From NCBI GenBank assembly GCA_964351745.1, contig CAYGPI010000001.1, positions 1 to 64,000 on the forward strand: DNA of 64,000 nt. The letters are read 5' to 3'. Source of the DNA: CAYNJF01 sp964351745. Lineage in GTDB: Bacteria > Pseudomonadota > Gammaproteobacteria > Berkiellales > Berkiellaceae. Below, in pieces: positions 53,222-62,005 of the stretch (position 1 is the stretch's first letter; each line of letters starts with the position of its first letter). The notes under the pieces were generated by a model, which saw only the letters and a list, made by a program, of their open reading frames with translations, searched no databases and was not told the origin of the DNA. Position numbers and translations under genes: made by a program.

Positions 53222-53590
53222 ATGACAACAATTAACTCAAATCCACTCATCTATGTTTTAAATCTATTTTTAAATCCATATGGACGCATTGGCCGAGCTA
53301 GCTATGCGCTAGGTATGGCCGTGCTCTTAATAGCACATTTATTATGTAACCATATCAATATAAATGTATATTCTTTGATCTTCATGGCTCCAGTAGTTAT
53401 TCTTTCTATCAAGAGACTCCACGATCAAGGCTTTTCAGGATTTGTGTCTCTATTACTGTTTGTTCCTATCATTAACATAGGAATTTTGATGATGTGTGTA
53501 TTTTGTGAAGGTTTTATTGACACAAATCAATATGGCAAAAGCGATAACCTAGGAAGTAAAATTAAAAAATCTATGCTAGAAAACAGTTAA
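53222..53590 (+). CDS. DUF805 inner-membrane protein
   Basis: A 122-residue protein with three to four membrane segments. NPYGRIGRASYALG near the start, IKRLHDQGFSGFVSLLLFVP in the middle and the closing GFIDTNQYGKSDN match DUF805 (YhaH-like) closely. The function of the family is unknown. AAGGGG is 7 nt before the ATG. It lies between the two copies of the duplicated leader, on the opposite strand to tamA and tamB. Confidence 0.88.
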   Translation: MTTINSNPLIYVLNLFLNPYGRIGRASYALGMAVLLIAHLLCNHININVYSLIFMAPVVILSIKRLHDQGFSGFVSLLLFVPIINIGILMMCVFCEGFIDTNQYGKSDNLGSKIKKSMLENS

Positions 53591-53623
53591 GATTATACTC
53601 TTTCTAAGAGATCACAATAGACT

Positions 53624-53655
53624 AAAAAGGCCCTACTTATTATGTAAGGCTTTTT
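53624..53655 (+). terminator. Imperfect terminator after the DUF805 gene
   Basis: AAAAAGGCCCTAC is complementary, with one bulge and a mismatch, to GTAAGGCTTTTT, 34 nt after the DUF805 stop. The 3' arm ends in a T run. Confidence 0.5.
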
Positions 53656-53811
53656 ATTTGTGAAAGCTTTGTCATTTTAAAAGCATCCTTGACACCCATG
53701 TTTGTATTCACGATATAAACAATAATAACCCCTCAAACTAAGAGTTTTATTGATAGAGAAATAAGACTAAAAACCATTCATCTGTTATTTGGCTCTTTGG
53801 TCACAAGTTTG

Positions 53812-53839
53812 TTGTTTAACTTTTATGGTTGCTTATAAT
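53812..53839 (+). promoter_or_regulatory. Sigma70-like promoter of the orphan gene at 53883
   Basis: TTGTTT (53812-53817), 16-bp spacer and TATAAT (53834-53839). The corresponding -10 in the decayed upstream copy is mutated, which supports this as the functional element. Confidence 0.5.
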
Positions 53840-53910
53840 CAAATTATCTTCTTTTTCACTTAACACTATAAAGGTTTATTTTATGTTACATTCTATTTTT
53901 GGTGCTTTTA
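53831..53910 (+). repeat. Intact copy of the 80-bp duplicated leader
   Basis: About 85 percent identical to 52921-53000. It contains a TATAAT, the SD AAAGG (9 nt from the ATG) and the first nine codons of the orphan gene. Confidence 0.75.
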
Positions 53911-54416
53911 CAGATTATTTTGCTCCTGAAGTTGTCCAGTTAACGACTGCTCAAATGCTTCAAGAGTTTGCTTCAACTTATGCTACAGAGCTAGCCGTAG
54001 TAGGAACTGGAGCAGCTTTGCTTTCGACCTATGCCTGTTATGGAAAAAGTCGAACAGTCACTCCAGGGTTTGATAGCTCTGTCGCTGAAGTTGTAGCTAC
54101 AGCTGCACCTTTAACTGCTTTACAAATGGCATTGCAAGGATTGAGTTCAGAAGTTCTTTCAAATGAGCGCAAACAAGCTCTTATTGATTTACCATTTAGC
54201 AAAATGAGCTCGGTCAAAGGGTTTACAGCTGATAACTTTGAAGATAAAAAACTTCAGCTTGTTGCACTATTGAAAATGGACAGCACAGAATCACAATATA
54301 TCAGGGTTACGAATATAGCTGAAAGCACCATGAATCCTGAGCGTACGATGATAAAATGTTTGCAAACGATGAGCAAGCAAAATCACTCTGTTCATACGGC
54401 AAGCATGAAACAGTAA
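53883..54416 (+). CDS. Orphan hypothetical protein, 177 residues
   Basis: I recognise no family. From ATG 53883 (AAAGG 9 nt upstream) the product has one hydrophobic, Ala-rich segment (about 34-50, ELAVVGTGAALLSTYACYG) and an otherwise soluble helical body; an upstream in-frame start at 53829 lies in the leader and has no SD. Its own promoter and a strong terminator mark it as a single-gene unit. The broken duplicate of its leader 910 bp upstream suggests a former second copy. In layout it resembles the 132-residue protein at 37706 (short hydrophobic start, acidic or polar tail), but no sequence match is evident. Confidence 0.65.
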   Translation: MLHSIFGAFTDYFAPEVVQLTTAQMLQEFASTYATELAVVGTGAALLSTYACYGKSRTVTPGFDSSVAEVVATAAPLTALQMALQGLSSEVLSNERKQALIDLPFSKMSSVKGFTADNFEDKKLQLVALLKMDSTESQYIRVTNIAESTMNPERTMIKCLQTMSKQNHSVHTASMKQ

Positions 54417-54439
54417 ACAGCTTAAACTGTATTAAGAAG

Positions 54440-54465
54440 GGCGCCAAAGTATGGCGCCTTTTTTT
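54440..54465 (+). terminator. Rho-independent terminator of the orphan gene
   Basis: GGCGCCA (54440-54446) pairs with TGGCGCC (54452-54458) around AAGTA, followed by T7. It lies 23 nt after the stop at 54416. Confidence 0.88.
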
Positions 54466-54538
54466 GTTGGTCAATGTAATGTTGTTTGATTCTATGGTTT
54501 ATCGTTGCTGCATCTGGGTTGCTCTCGTGAGCCTAAAG

Positions 54539-56287
54539 CTAAATCTGAGGGCCAAAACTAAAGTGCAGGCGCCAAACTTCAGCCCCACTGCTAAGTGGTT
54601 TAGCCAGATCAAGTTTCAACGGCCCAATAGGGGTTTCCCAACGTAGGCCAAAGCCAGCTGATAGTTGCCAATCGTCTTTAATATCTCTAAAGGCACTACC
54701 CCCATCGACAAAAACAGCGCCTTTTAATGGGCCAAATAAAGTATGATTATATTCGAGACTAGCAAGCGCCAAATAGCCGCCTCCTACTGGTTTTAGCTGA
54801 CCTTCATCATCTATTTCAAATGGCAAGGAGCGATACCTAAAGCCCCTGAGACTATCAATCCCACCGGCATAGAATCGCACGCTTAAAGGAAGCTTGTCGA
54901 TGTCGTCAGGAAGGGTAAAACCTAGCTCTGTTTTTGCAATGAACGTCCCGTGTGTTGAAAGCCCTTTTAACCATTTATATTGAAGGTAAAATTGAATAAA
55001 ATCAGCATCCGAAAAAAGCGCGTCAACACCTCCTCGGACAAAGAATTCAGCTTTATAGCCATTTCGAGGGTTAGCCATATTATCAAGTTTAGATTTGCTT
55101 AATCGCAAGCTTGGTAACACAAAAGTGGCGTGCTCCTGGCGTTGGTCGCTATCTCTAAATGTTTCGTTTAAATAACGAATAGCAATGGTTCGTTTAAGGT
55201 CCCAAATTTCTCGGGTTTCACTAAGCTCAAAAGTATAAAGCTCAGAAGGCTTGTCCCTATATTCATCATCGGCATAGCCAAAAGTAATGCGGTAATTATC
55301 AACCCATGGCTTTTGGCCTGGTATAATATAGGATGCATCTAATAGGGTGTCTTTTTCAGACAATTTAAACTGGCTTTTAAATTGGTGACCTTGAGGATTG
55401 ATTTTTCGACGATCCCATCCAAGTCGAAGCCTCGAACGTGTATTAGTGTCGTAGCCAATCCCTATTAAATATCGGTTGGCAGGCGCATCTTTTAAAGTCA
55501 CTGTCAGGGGAGTAACGGATGATTGCTCTGTGACTGTTGGAGAAATATCAACGCTTTTAAATAAGCCGCTTTGCATCAATTTGCTTTCGAAATCGACAAG
55601 CGTTTCTAGTCTGTATGGTTGGTCAGCTTCAAATTGGGTAAACCTAGATAGAAAGGCTTCGTGATAATAAGGGGTCTTGAATGTAACAGGGCCAAAAGTA
55701 TATTGAGGTCCCGTTTCCAACTCAAGCGTGATATCTGCAAGATGAGTACTGAGATCAACCGCCACTTGATGGGTTTTGAAGTAAGCTTGAATATAACCTT
55801 CTTGATAAGCTTTTTGTTGTAGTTGACCTTTGCCTTTCTCGTATAAATCATGGTCGAAAATATCCCCAGGCTTTAGAATAAAGTAGGTTGATAACTTTTT
55901 AAGATTGGGGTTAGATAGACCAGCGCCTAATAGCTTAAAATTGATGTCATCAACAAGCGTGGGCTCGTTGAGTGTAACAGAATAATTGAGAGTCACGCTT
56001 TCAGGGCCTTCCATGATTTGGCTATCTATGGTCGCGTGATAATACCCGTAGGGTTGAACCGCTGCTTGTATTTCATCATGGGCTCGTCGATGAAGCAGTT
56101 GGATTTGAGTTAAGGTTAAATCTCTATCCCCGGTTGTTTGATTTAAACTCAGGTGAGCCTCAATATTTTGTTTGATTTTGTCATCAACACCAAAAATATT
56201 TAATTCAATTTGCAGGCCAAAGCTCCATGGTGCCCAGCAGAGACTAAGCACGACGAGGCCTATTTTAAAGTTACTTAGGATTTTCAA
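54539..56287 (-). CDS. tamA: Translocation and assembly module protein TamA (Omp85 family)
   Basis: An outer-membrane beta-barrel of 582 residues (E. coli 577). A signal peptide at 1-24 (ending SFG-LQ) is followed by three POTRA domains (about 25-265) and the 16-strand barrel with IGIGYDTNTRSRLRLGWDRR, RFYAGGIDSLRGFRY and FGLRWETPIGPLKLDLAKPL. The terminal residues FSFGPQI fit an Omp85 C-terminal signal. The start is TTG 56287, overlapping the end of the ABC ATPase gene by 17 nt: an in-frame TAA lies just upstream and no ATG precedes the signal peptide. tamB is not adjacent. Confidence 0.94.
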   Translation of the reverse strand: MKILSNFKIGLVVLSLCWAPWSFGLQIELNIFGVDDKIKQNIEAHLSLNQTTGDRDLTLTQIQLLHRRAHDEIQAAVQPYGYYHATIDSQIMEGPESVTLNYSVTLNEPTLVDDINFKLLGAGLSNPNLKKLSTYFILKPGDIFDHDLYEKGKGQLQQKAYQEGYIQAYFKTHQVAVDLSTHLADITLELETGPQYTFGPVTFKTPYYHEAFLSRFTQFEADQPYRLETLVDFESKLMQSGLFKSVDISPTVTEQSSVTPLTVTLKDAPANRYLIGIGYDTNTRSRLRLGWDRRKINPQGHQFKSQFKLSEKDTLLDASYIIPGQKPWVDNYRITFGYADDEYRDKPSELYTFELSETREIWDLKRTIAIRYLNETFRDSDQRQEHATFVLPSLRLSKSKLDNMANPRNGYKAEFFVRGGVDALFSDADFIQFYLQYKWLKGLSTHGTFIAKTELGFTLPDDIDKLPLSVRFYAGGIDSLRGFRYRSLPFEIDDEGQLKPVGGGYLALASLEYNHTLFGPLKGAVFVDGGSAFRDIKDDWQLSAGFGLRWETPIGPLKLDLAKPLSSGAEVWRLHFSFGPQI

Positions 56288-57575
56288 GGCTTAGGTTCCC
56301 AGAATCATAATCATAGGCAAAAAATTCGGCATATCGACCCCAGTCAATCACAACTTTAAGCACTCTTTCTGCTTCGTTCCCCGTGAGAGACTCTTGTAGC
56401 TCAGCTAAAAAGTAATTTTCAGATTCAATATGATTATGTCTGGCGTCTAAGGTCTTCCTGATGTGTTGAGCAAGCGGGACAGTTTGTGATAACTGCGCAG
56501 CAAAGATTTTTTTACGCCCTAGAATATCAGCATTGGCAAAAGTAGCGCCTTTTTCAGTTAAAGTGATATCCCCTTTAGAAACAGTAGCTAATTGCAAAAT
56601 TTCTAAGGCTTCCGTTAGCGGGAATAAGCCATCCACCTCTAGATGGAGCTCATCCGCCAGGACCGGTAGATCCATCGGGCCAGTTTGCTCTGCTAGCTCA
56701 TCAACAAGTCCTGTTAGCTCAGAAACACCAGCGTCAGGTAGTCTGTAACCTAAATCCATACGCTTGTAGTCGTGCCCAGCATCCTCTGGTCTCACGTCTT
56801 TTGGTCTTTGGCTGGTCGTCATTAATGTGTAAATGTCATCGACCAACTTTATAAAATGCGGATCTTTAGGATTGCGTGGGTATGGTGTGCTGACTTTAAG
56901 CTCTGCTCGAATTTGGCCTGGATCACTAGCGAAAATCATAATCCTATCGGCCATAAGGGCTGCTTCTTCGATGCTATGAGTGACAAATAGAATACCCTTC
57001 GTGCGAGTACTTTTTTGTTGCCAAAGAGTCATTAAGTCGCCCTTGAGGTTTTCTGACGTTAGGACGTCCAAGGCTGAGAAAGGCTCGTCCATCAATAAAA
57101 GCTCAGGCTCGACAACAAGAGCTCTTGCAAAGCCAACACGCTGGCGCATGCCGCCAGACAATTCTTTTGGGTAAGCCGATTCAAAACCATCTAAACCAAT
57201 CATGTCGATAGCTTTAAGAGCCCTTTTGCGTCTCTCAGCTGGTGCGACCCCTAAGGCTTCTAAGCCAAGTTCAACATTTTGAAGGACGGTTAGCCATGGT
57301 AATAAAGCAAACGATTGGAAAACCATAGCAATACCTTGCACTGGTTTTTTGACTTCCATATCCCTATATACAACTTTGCCTTGACTTGGTTTTATGAGTC
57401 CAGCAATGATACGAAGTAAGGTTGATTTACCTGAGCCAGATTTACCGAGTAGGGCAATAATCTCTCCTTCTTTCATTTCAAAGGAGACATTGTCCAGGAC
57501 AAGTAAATTTTGTTTGTCTTTTGTTTTAAAAGACTTTTGAACTTCCTCTAAGGAAAATAGGACATTGTCAGACAT
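56271..57575 (-). CDS. NitT/TauT-type ABC transporter ATPase with C-terminal AAA-associated domain
   Basis: A 434-residue ABC ATPase. Residues 1-245 are the nucleotide-binding domain: Walker A GKSGSGKST, signature LSGGMRQRVGFARAL, Walker B LLLMDEPFSALD and switch His in THSIEEA. Residues 290-430 form the extra helical 'AAA-associated' domain found in a subset of nitrate/sulfonate/bicarbonate-type importers. It follows the permease gene by 7 bp. Its stop overlaps the tamA start, so all three are one unit. Substrate unknown. Confidence 0.93.
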   Translation of the reverse strand: MSDNVLFSLEEVQKSFKTKDKQNLLVLDNVSFEMKEGEIIALLGKSGSGKSTLLRIIAGLIKPSQGKVVYRDMEVKKPVQGIAMVFQSFALLPWLTVLQNVELGLEALGVAPAERRKRALKAIDMIGLDGFESAYPKELSGGMRQRVGFARALVVEPELLLMDEPFSALDVLTSENLKGDLMTLWQQKSTRTKGILFVTHSIEEAALMADRIMIFASDPGQIRAELKVSTPYPRNPKDPHFIKLVDDIYTLMTTSQRPKDVRPEDAGHDYKRMDLGYRLPDAGVSELTGLVDELAEQTGPMDLPVLADELHLEVDGLFPLTEALEILQLATVSKGDITLTEKGATFANADILGRKKIFAAQLSQTVPLAQHIRKTLDARHNHIESENYFLAELQESLTGNEAERVLKVVIDWGRYAEFFAYDYDSGNLSLENPK

Positions 57576-57582
57576 AATTTAC

Positions 57583-59319
57583 CTAAAAGTTGTAACGCTC
57601 TTGCGCTAGTTTGTAGAGCTTTTGCCAGACCAACCGGTTAAGCAAAATAACATAAAGACACATCACGCCAATGCCTAAGACAATCCGTGATAAGTCGCCG
57701 ACTTTGGTGACGTCATAAATATAAGCACCGAGACCGACTGCCTGAAGGGTTTCGCCACCCCATTCGACAACTTCAGCAACAATGGAGGCGTTCCAGCAAC
57801 CACCTGCGGCAGTCATAGCACCGGTCACGTAGAAAGGGAAGATGCCAGGAATGATAACCTTTTTCCACCATAGCCAACCTTTCACTTGGTAATTCTTAGC
57901 GGCAAGTCTTAGCTCTAAAGGAAAATTGAGTGTGCCAGCAATAACATTAAAAAGGATATACCACTGTGTGGCTAAGATCATAAGTGGCGACGTCCAAACA
58001 TTAACGTTTAGATCGAACGTGATGATCAGCATAAAGAGAACTGGGTAAACCAAGTTAGCTGGGAAAGCTGCCAAAAATTGAATGATTGGCTGAATAGACG
58101 ATGCTATTTTGGGGCGCAAGCCAATCCAAACACCAATGGGCACCCACACGATGCTGCTAAGGATGATGAGCAAAGTAACTTTAATGGCGGTGACAAAGCC
58201 AAGATAGAAAACGTTCACAATCTCGGCAGAGCTGACTTCTATGTAAATAAAACGTACAAGTGCAATGGTCATTAAAGCTAAAATAAGAAAACAAGCTGTG
58301 CTCCATGTGATTTGAGCTGTTTTAGAGATGGCTTGGCGAAATTTAGGCGAGAACCTTGGCTGATGACGATTAGGAGCATGTCTTGGAGTAATCGCAAGTT
58401 CTCGAATAAACAATAGCCCCTTTGTAAGTGGTTTGGTGATGTGTGCTTTTTGAAGTACATTTAAAAACCATGAGCCAGCTGTTTCAACTTCTTCGCTAGG
58501 CTCTGCTTTAAATTTTTCTGACCAAACTAATAATGGCCTAAAAATAACTTGGTCATAAATAAGTATGACAACCAACATTGTTACGATAACGTAAGCCAAT
58601 GCAGCGTAATCACTTTGGTTAGTTGCTACTTGAATGTAGGAGCCAATGCCTGGCAAGTTAATATTTTGGTTTGCTACAGAGATGGCTTCACTGGCAACGA
58701 CAAAGAACCAGCCAGCGGATAATGACATCATGGTATTCCAAAGTAAGCCAGGAATAGCAAAGGGGACTTCAAGTCGCCAGAACTTTTGCCAAGCGCTTAA
58801 ATGGTACATTTGAGCGACTTCATTCAAATCTTTAGGTAAGGTCTTTAAAGACTGATAAAAGCTTAAAGTCATATTCCAAACTTGTGATGTAAAGATAGCA
58901 AAAATAGCAGCACACTCAGGCCCTAGGCGGCTACCTGAGAATAAATAAATAAAAGGCAGCACACTTATAGATAAAAATCCTAAAATTGGCACAGATTGCA
59001 TGACGTCAATAAAAGGTAAAATGATTCTTTCTGCCTTTGCGCTTTTTGCGGCCCACGTTCCAACTAAGAATGTAAATAAGAAAGATATCAATAATGCCAG
59101 TGCCATACGAAGCACTGTGAACATAGCATACTCAGGAAGATAACTTGGGCTAAGTGATATAGCAATCTGCTCTCCAAGGGTATAAGGGGATTGCATTTGG
59201 TGAGCCCCCATCACAATGGAAGCTAATAAACCAAAGAGCAGCGTGATGATAATTAAATCCCATTGATTAAAGGGAATACCAAATCGACTGCTTAATTGTT
59301 CATATTTTCTATTGAGCAT
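57583..59319 (-). CDS. ABC transporter permease with two fused BPD domains
   Basis: A 578-residue protein holding two binding-protein-dependent permease modules in tandem, so it forms a full membrane channel. The first EAA loop is about EVAQMYHLSAWQKFWRLEVP and the second ELRLAAKNYQVKGWLWWKKV followed by IIPG. Each module has about six helices. The substrate-binding protein expected for this NitT/TauT-type importer is not encoded next to it. Fused permeases with a matching AAA-associated ATPase are known in Legionella-type genomes. The start has a weak SD. Confidence 0.92.
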   Translation of the reverse strand: MLNRKYEQLSSRFGIPFNQWDLIIITLLFGLLASIVMGAHQMQSPYTLGEQIAISLSPSYLPEYAMFTVLRMALALLISFLFTFLVGTWAAKSAKAERIILPFIDVMQSVPILGFLSISVLPFIYLFSGSRLGPECAAIFAIFTSQVWNMTLSFYQSLKTLPKDLNEVAQMYHLSAWQKFWRLEVPFAIPGLLWNTMMSLSAGWFFVVASEAISVANQNINLPGIGSYIQVATNQSDYAALAYVIVTMLVVILIYDQVIFRPLLVWSEKFKAEPSEEVETAGSWFLNVLQKAHITKPLTKGLLFIRELAITPRHAPNRHQPRFSPKFRQAISKTAQITWSTACFLILALMTIALVRFIYIEVSSAEIVNVFYLGFVTAIKVTLLIILSSIVWVPIGVWIGLRPKIASSIQPIIQFLAAFPANLVYPVLFMLIITFDLNVNVWTSPLMILATQWYILFNVIAGTLNFPLELRLAAKNYQVKGWLWWKKVIIPGIFPFYVTGAMTAAGGCWNASIVAEVVEWGGETLQAVGLGAYIYDVTKVGDLSRIVLGIGVMCLYVILLNRLVWQKLYKLAQERYNF

Positions 59320-59487
59320 AGCTATTCATAGGTTAGGTTTTTAACGCAATGTTAAAGGATAATATATAGAAAGGCTATGATCTTGAGTAGCTAAATAGTT
59401 CTAATTTAATTAGAATCATCTCTAACAAGATTTTGAAGCACAGTCTAAACTTTATACCATACTGTTGCTGTTACTCTGGAGACAAGC

Positions 59488-60732
59488 ATGATACGGATCC
59501 ATCCGCCCTTTATAGCGCCACTTGCAAGTATTATGACGCTTGTTTTAGGAGCGGGTTTTTATACAACATTAACGACAAATGATCTTTCTAGAGCTAATGT
59601 TGATAGTTGGATAATCGGCTGTGTTTCCAGTGCCTATTTCTGCGGATTACTCATTAGTGGCTTTAAAGCTCAAACCTACATTATGAGGGTTGGCCATATT
59701 CGAGCATTTGCAACTTTTGCAGCTTGCATCGCTGTAACAACTATTTTGCAGGGTCTGTATTTTTCTCCAACATTTTGGGTTGCTTTGCGATTTGTCGGCG
59801 GGTTTGGGTTAGCTGGTATTGCTGTTGTGGTGGAAAGCTGGCTTCTTGATGGAAGCGAGCAAAAAGACAGAGGCACAGTGCTTGCTATTTATATGTTTGC
59901 TTATTACTTGGCACAAGCGCTTGGTCAACTTTTTCTTATGCTTAATATCTCAACTGATCTTGAGAAATACTGCATCATTGCCATTCTATCAAGCCTTTCG
60001 ATCTTGCCCGTTTGTATGACTAGGTTTAATGCGCCTTGCCCAGAAGAGCCAAATATTCTTTCGATTCGATACCTTCACAAGCGTGTTCCTTTAGGCGTAT
60101 GGGGTTGTTTTTTTTCAGGGATGCTTTTAGGGCCAATTTATAGCTTGCTACCTGATTACCTGTATCTCAATGATAAAGATGCCTCTGAAACAGCTCTTAT
60201 TATGATGGTAATCATTCTTGGTGGAACCTTTCTGCAATATCCAATAGGAAAGCTATCGGATAGGTTAGATCGTCGACATGTTATGTTAGGCATCAGTGTT
60301 TCTTGCATCATTCTGTTCTTGTTATTGATCCCAGATTTTTATGATAACTCGTGGTTGTTAGTTTTAGGTTTTCTTATTGGTGGAGCCACTTTCACGGTTT
60401 ATCCGTTATCAATCAGTCATACCATCGACCATATTAAATCTTCAGATACTCTCTCTGCTGTATCCACGTTGTTGTTAGCCTATGGTGCTGGATCCGCAAT
60501 TGGGCCTTTAGTTGCTCCTATTTTTACAAAGATTTTAGGGAATAATGGTCTTTGTTATTACTTTTTTGCAATTGGCGTTGCGTATTGCACCTATATCACT
60601 AGACGATTAATTTTAAAAATCCCATATAAGTATGATGAGCATGTCGACTTCGTTAGTATCCCAACTACAACGCCTAGTGCTGTCGTTGAGCGGCTAACAG
60701 ATCTTGATGAGCCTGTTGAAGAAAAGAAATAA
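59488..60732 (+). CDS. MFS transporter, YcaD-like
   Basis: A 414-residue 12-helix major facilitator. RFVGGFGLAGIAVVVESWLL, RGTVLAIYMFAYYLAQALGQ and IGKLSDRLDRRHVMLG (the inter-domain RXXXRR loop) are the pattern of the YcaD/YfkF-like MFS branch, whose substrate is unknown. The C-terminal ~35 residues are cytosolic and acidic. GGAGA is 6 nt before the ATG. It diverges from the ABC permease. Confidence 0.85.
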   Translation: MIRIHPPFIAPLASIMTLVLGAGFYTTLTTNDLSRANVDSWIIGCVSSAYFCGLLISGFKAQTYIMRVGHIRAFATFAACIAVTTILQGLYFSPTFWVALRFVGGFGLAGIAVVVESWLLDGSEQKDRGTVLAIYMFAYYLAQALGQLFLMLNISTDLEKYCIIAILSSLSILPVCMTRFNAPCPEEPNILSIRYLHKRVPLGVWGCFFSGMLLGPIYSLLPDYLYLNDKDASETALIMMVIILGGTFLQYPIGKLSDRLDRRHVMLGISVSCIILFLLLIPDFYDNSWLLVLGFLIGGATFTVYPLSISHTIDHIKSSDTLSAVSTLLLAYGAGSAIGPLVAPIFTKILGNNGLCYYFFAIGVAYCTYITRRLILKIPYKYDEHVDFVSIPTTTPSAVVERLTDLDEPVEEKK

Positions 60733-60853
60733 CCAGGGAAATTTCGGTTAATTAGCAGTCTTTGTTTGGGGCAAACCATACATCATGGCGGTTTAGTTCA
60801 AGCAGCTCCCATGGTATAATTTTCCATCATAATTTAATGAGTTGACAAACAAA

Positions 60854-61432
60854 ATGATGCATCGCTTTTTTGCAAAAGTGTTTTTCTTATCTTGTTTATT
60901 TCTTGGGGCTCAGGATATGGCGCATGCAAAACTTAGTGAGGACGACGTTTCAAACATTAAGCATCTTTTCCTGCTTATTGATGCTCGCTTTCAATTGCAA
61001 AAAGAAGCATCAGCTTTCAAATATGTCGAAAACATGCCTTCTTATATGCCTGGTCGAGAGCAACAAATTTTAGCTGAGTTGCGACCTCGTGTGACGGCCA
61101 ATAACCTTGACTTACAAGAAGTTCAATCGTTCTTTCACTTGATGATGCGCACCAGTGTAGATTTGCAAAATAAGTGGCAGCAACATTGGTTGCGCCATGA
61201 GTTTCCAGATAATTACCCTTTACGGGAATTACAAGCTCACATTCGCCCTGAGTTAGATAAGTTATCTCAAGAGATAGTCGATCAAATTGGGTTAACTGCG
61301 ATGATATTTTCTCAACCAGAGCATTTTAAAGAGATTTCAGGCTTATTTCATGAAAGTATTGAGGATGACTTTATTACAATGAATCAGAGAAAGGCCTTAA
61401 TTCAAGCTTTAGTGAGAATTAAAAAGGTTTAG
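60854..61432 (+). CDS. Exported chorismate mutase, gamma-class AroQ
   Basis: Converts chorismate to prephenate, probably in the periplasm. The signal peptide is cleaved near AHA-K (25/26). In the mature helical domain, Arg45, Lys56 and Arg68 have the same 11 and 12 residue spacing as active-site Arg49/Lys60/Arg72 of the secreted Mycobacterium enzyme; Gln105 fits the AroQ Gln/Glu position in FFHLMMRTSVDLQ. Total 192 residues, usual for the class. I chose ATG 60854 over TTG 60842; ATG 60857 is equally possible. It is 1 bp from ubiC and 573 nt upstream of pabB, so all three consume chorismate. Confidence 0.87.
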   Translation: MMHRFFAKVFFLSCLFLGAQDMAHAKLSEDDVSNIKHLFLLIDARFQLQKEASAFKYVENMPSYMPGREQQILAELRPRVTANNLDLQEVQSFFHLMMRTSVDLQNKWQQHWLRHEFPDNYPLRELQAHIRPELDKLSQEIVDQIGLTAMIFSQPEHFKEISGLFHESIEDDFITMNQRKALIQALVRIKKV

Positions 61433-61433
61433 A

Positions 61434-62003
61434 ATGATTTCATCTACGACTCATTGGGTGGACAGTATTTCATCTTTAGAAGTGCTACCAAATGTTAATA
61501 TGACAAAATGGCTTACAAAGCCCTTTGTCCTCACACAAAGCTTAAAAAAGATATCCGAAGATTTCAAAGTAACCCTCTTGAATCAATCTTTTCATGCTCC
61601 TTTGATCCAAGAATGTCTCGCTTTTGATTCACCCCTAGATCCAGAGACTCCAACGTTCATTAGGCAAGTTGTTCTTAGTGATGGTGATAAACCTTTGAGC
61701 TATGGGCGAGTGGTTATCCCAAAAAAAACTTATGATTTTCTGTCTTGCGATTTAGCAGGCATGGGAGAGCAACCCTTTGGGGAGTTTGTACTTTATACCC
61801 GCTCTGACTATGAGCGCAGCAGCTTTGACTATATTCACATGAAGAGCTTCAAAAGCTATCCTTATTTAGTTGAGTATTTAGATAACGATTTTCAATATTC
61901 TCAGACTTGGGGGCGGCGATCTATCTTTAGTTTAAGTGGTCACCCTTTGCTTGTGATAGAAGTCTTTATGCCTAACATGCCTCATTATCCTAATGAGGGT
62001 TAA
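61434..62003 (+). CDS. ubiC: Chorismate--pyruvate lyase UbiC
   Basis: Makes 4-hydroxybenzoate and pyruvate from chorismate, the first committed step to ubiquinone. In its 189 residues, WLTKPFVLTQSLKK, FIRQVVLSDGDKPLSYGRVV followed by IPKKTY, and GRRSIFSLSGHPLLVIEVFM are the family segments; the Arg in IRQV and Glu in VIEVF fit the active site. It is soluble with no signal peptide. ATG lies one base after the stop of the mutase gene and the PabB start follows 2 bp after its own stop. ubiA is not adjacent, unlike in E. coli. Confidence 0.88.
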   Translation: MISSTTHWVDSISSLEVLPNVNMTKWLTKPFVLTQSLKKISEDFKVTLLNQSFHAPLIQECLAFDSPLDPETPTFIRQVVLSDGDKPLSYGRVVIPKKTYDFLSCDLAGMGEQPFGEFVLYTRSDYERSSFDYIHMKSFKSYPYLVEYLDNDFQYSQTWGRRSIFSLSGHPLLVIEVFMPNMPHYPNEG

Positions 62004-62005
62004 GT

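Noticed and set aside
54356..54646. Plus-strand frame of 96 codons across the end of the orphan gene
   Set aside because: It crosses the terminator at 54440-54465 and enters the antisense of tamA.
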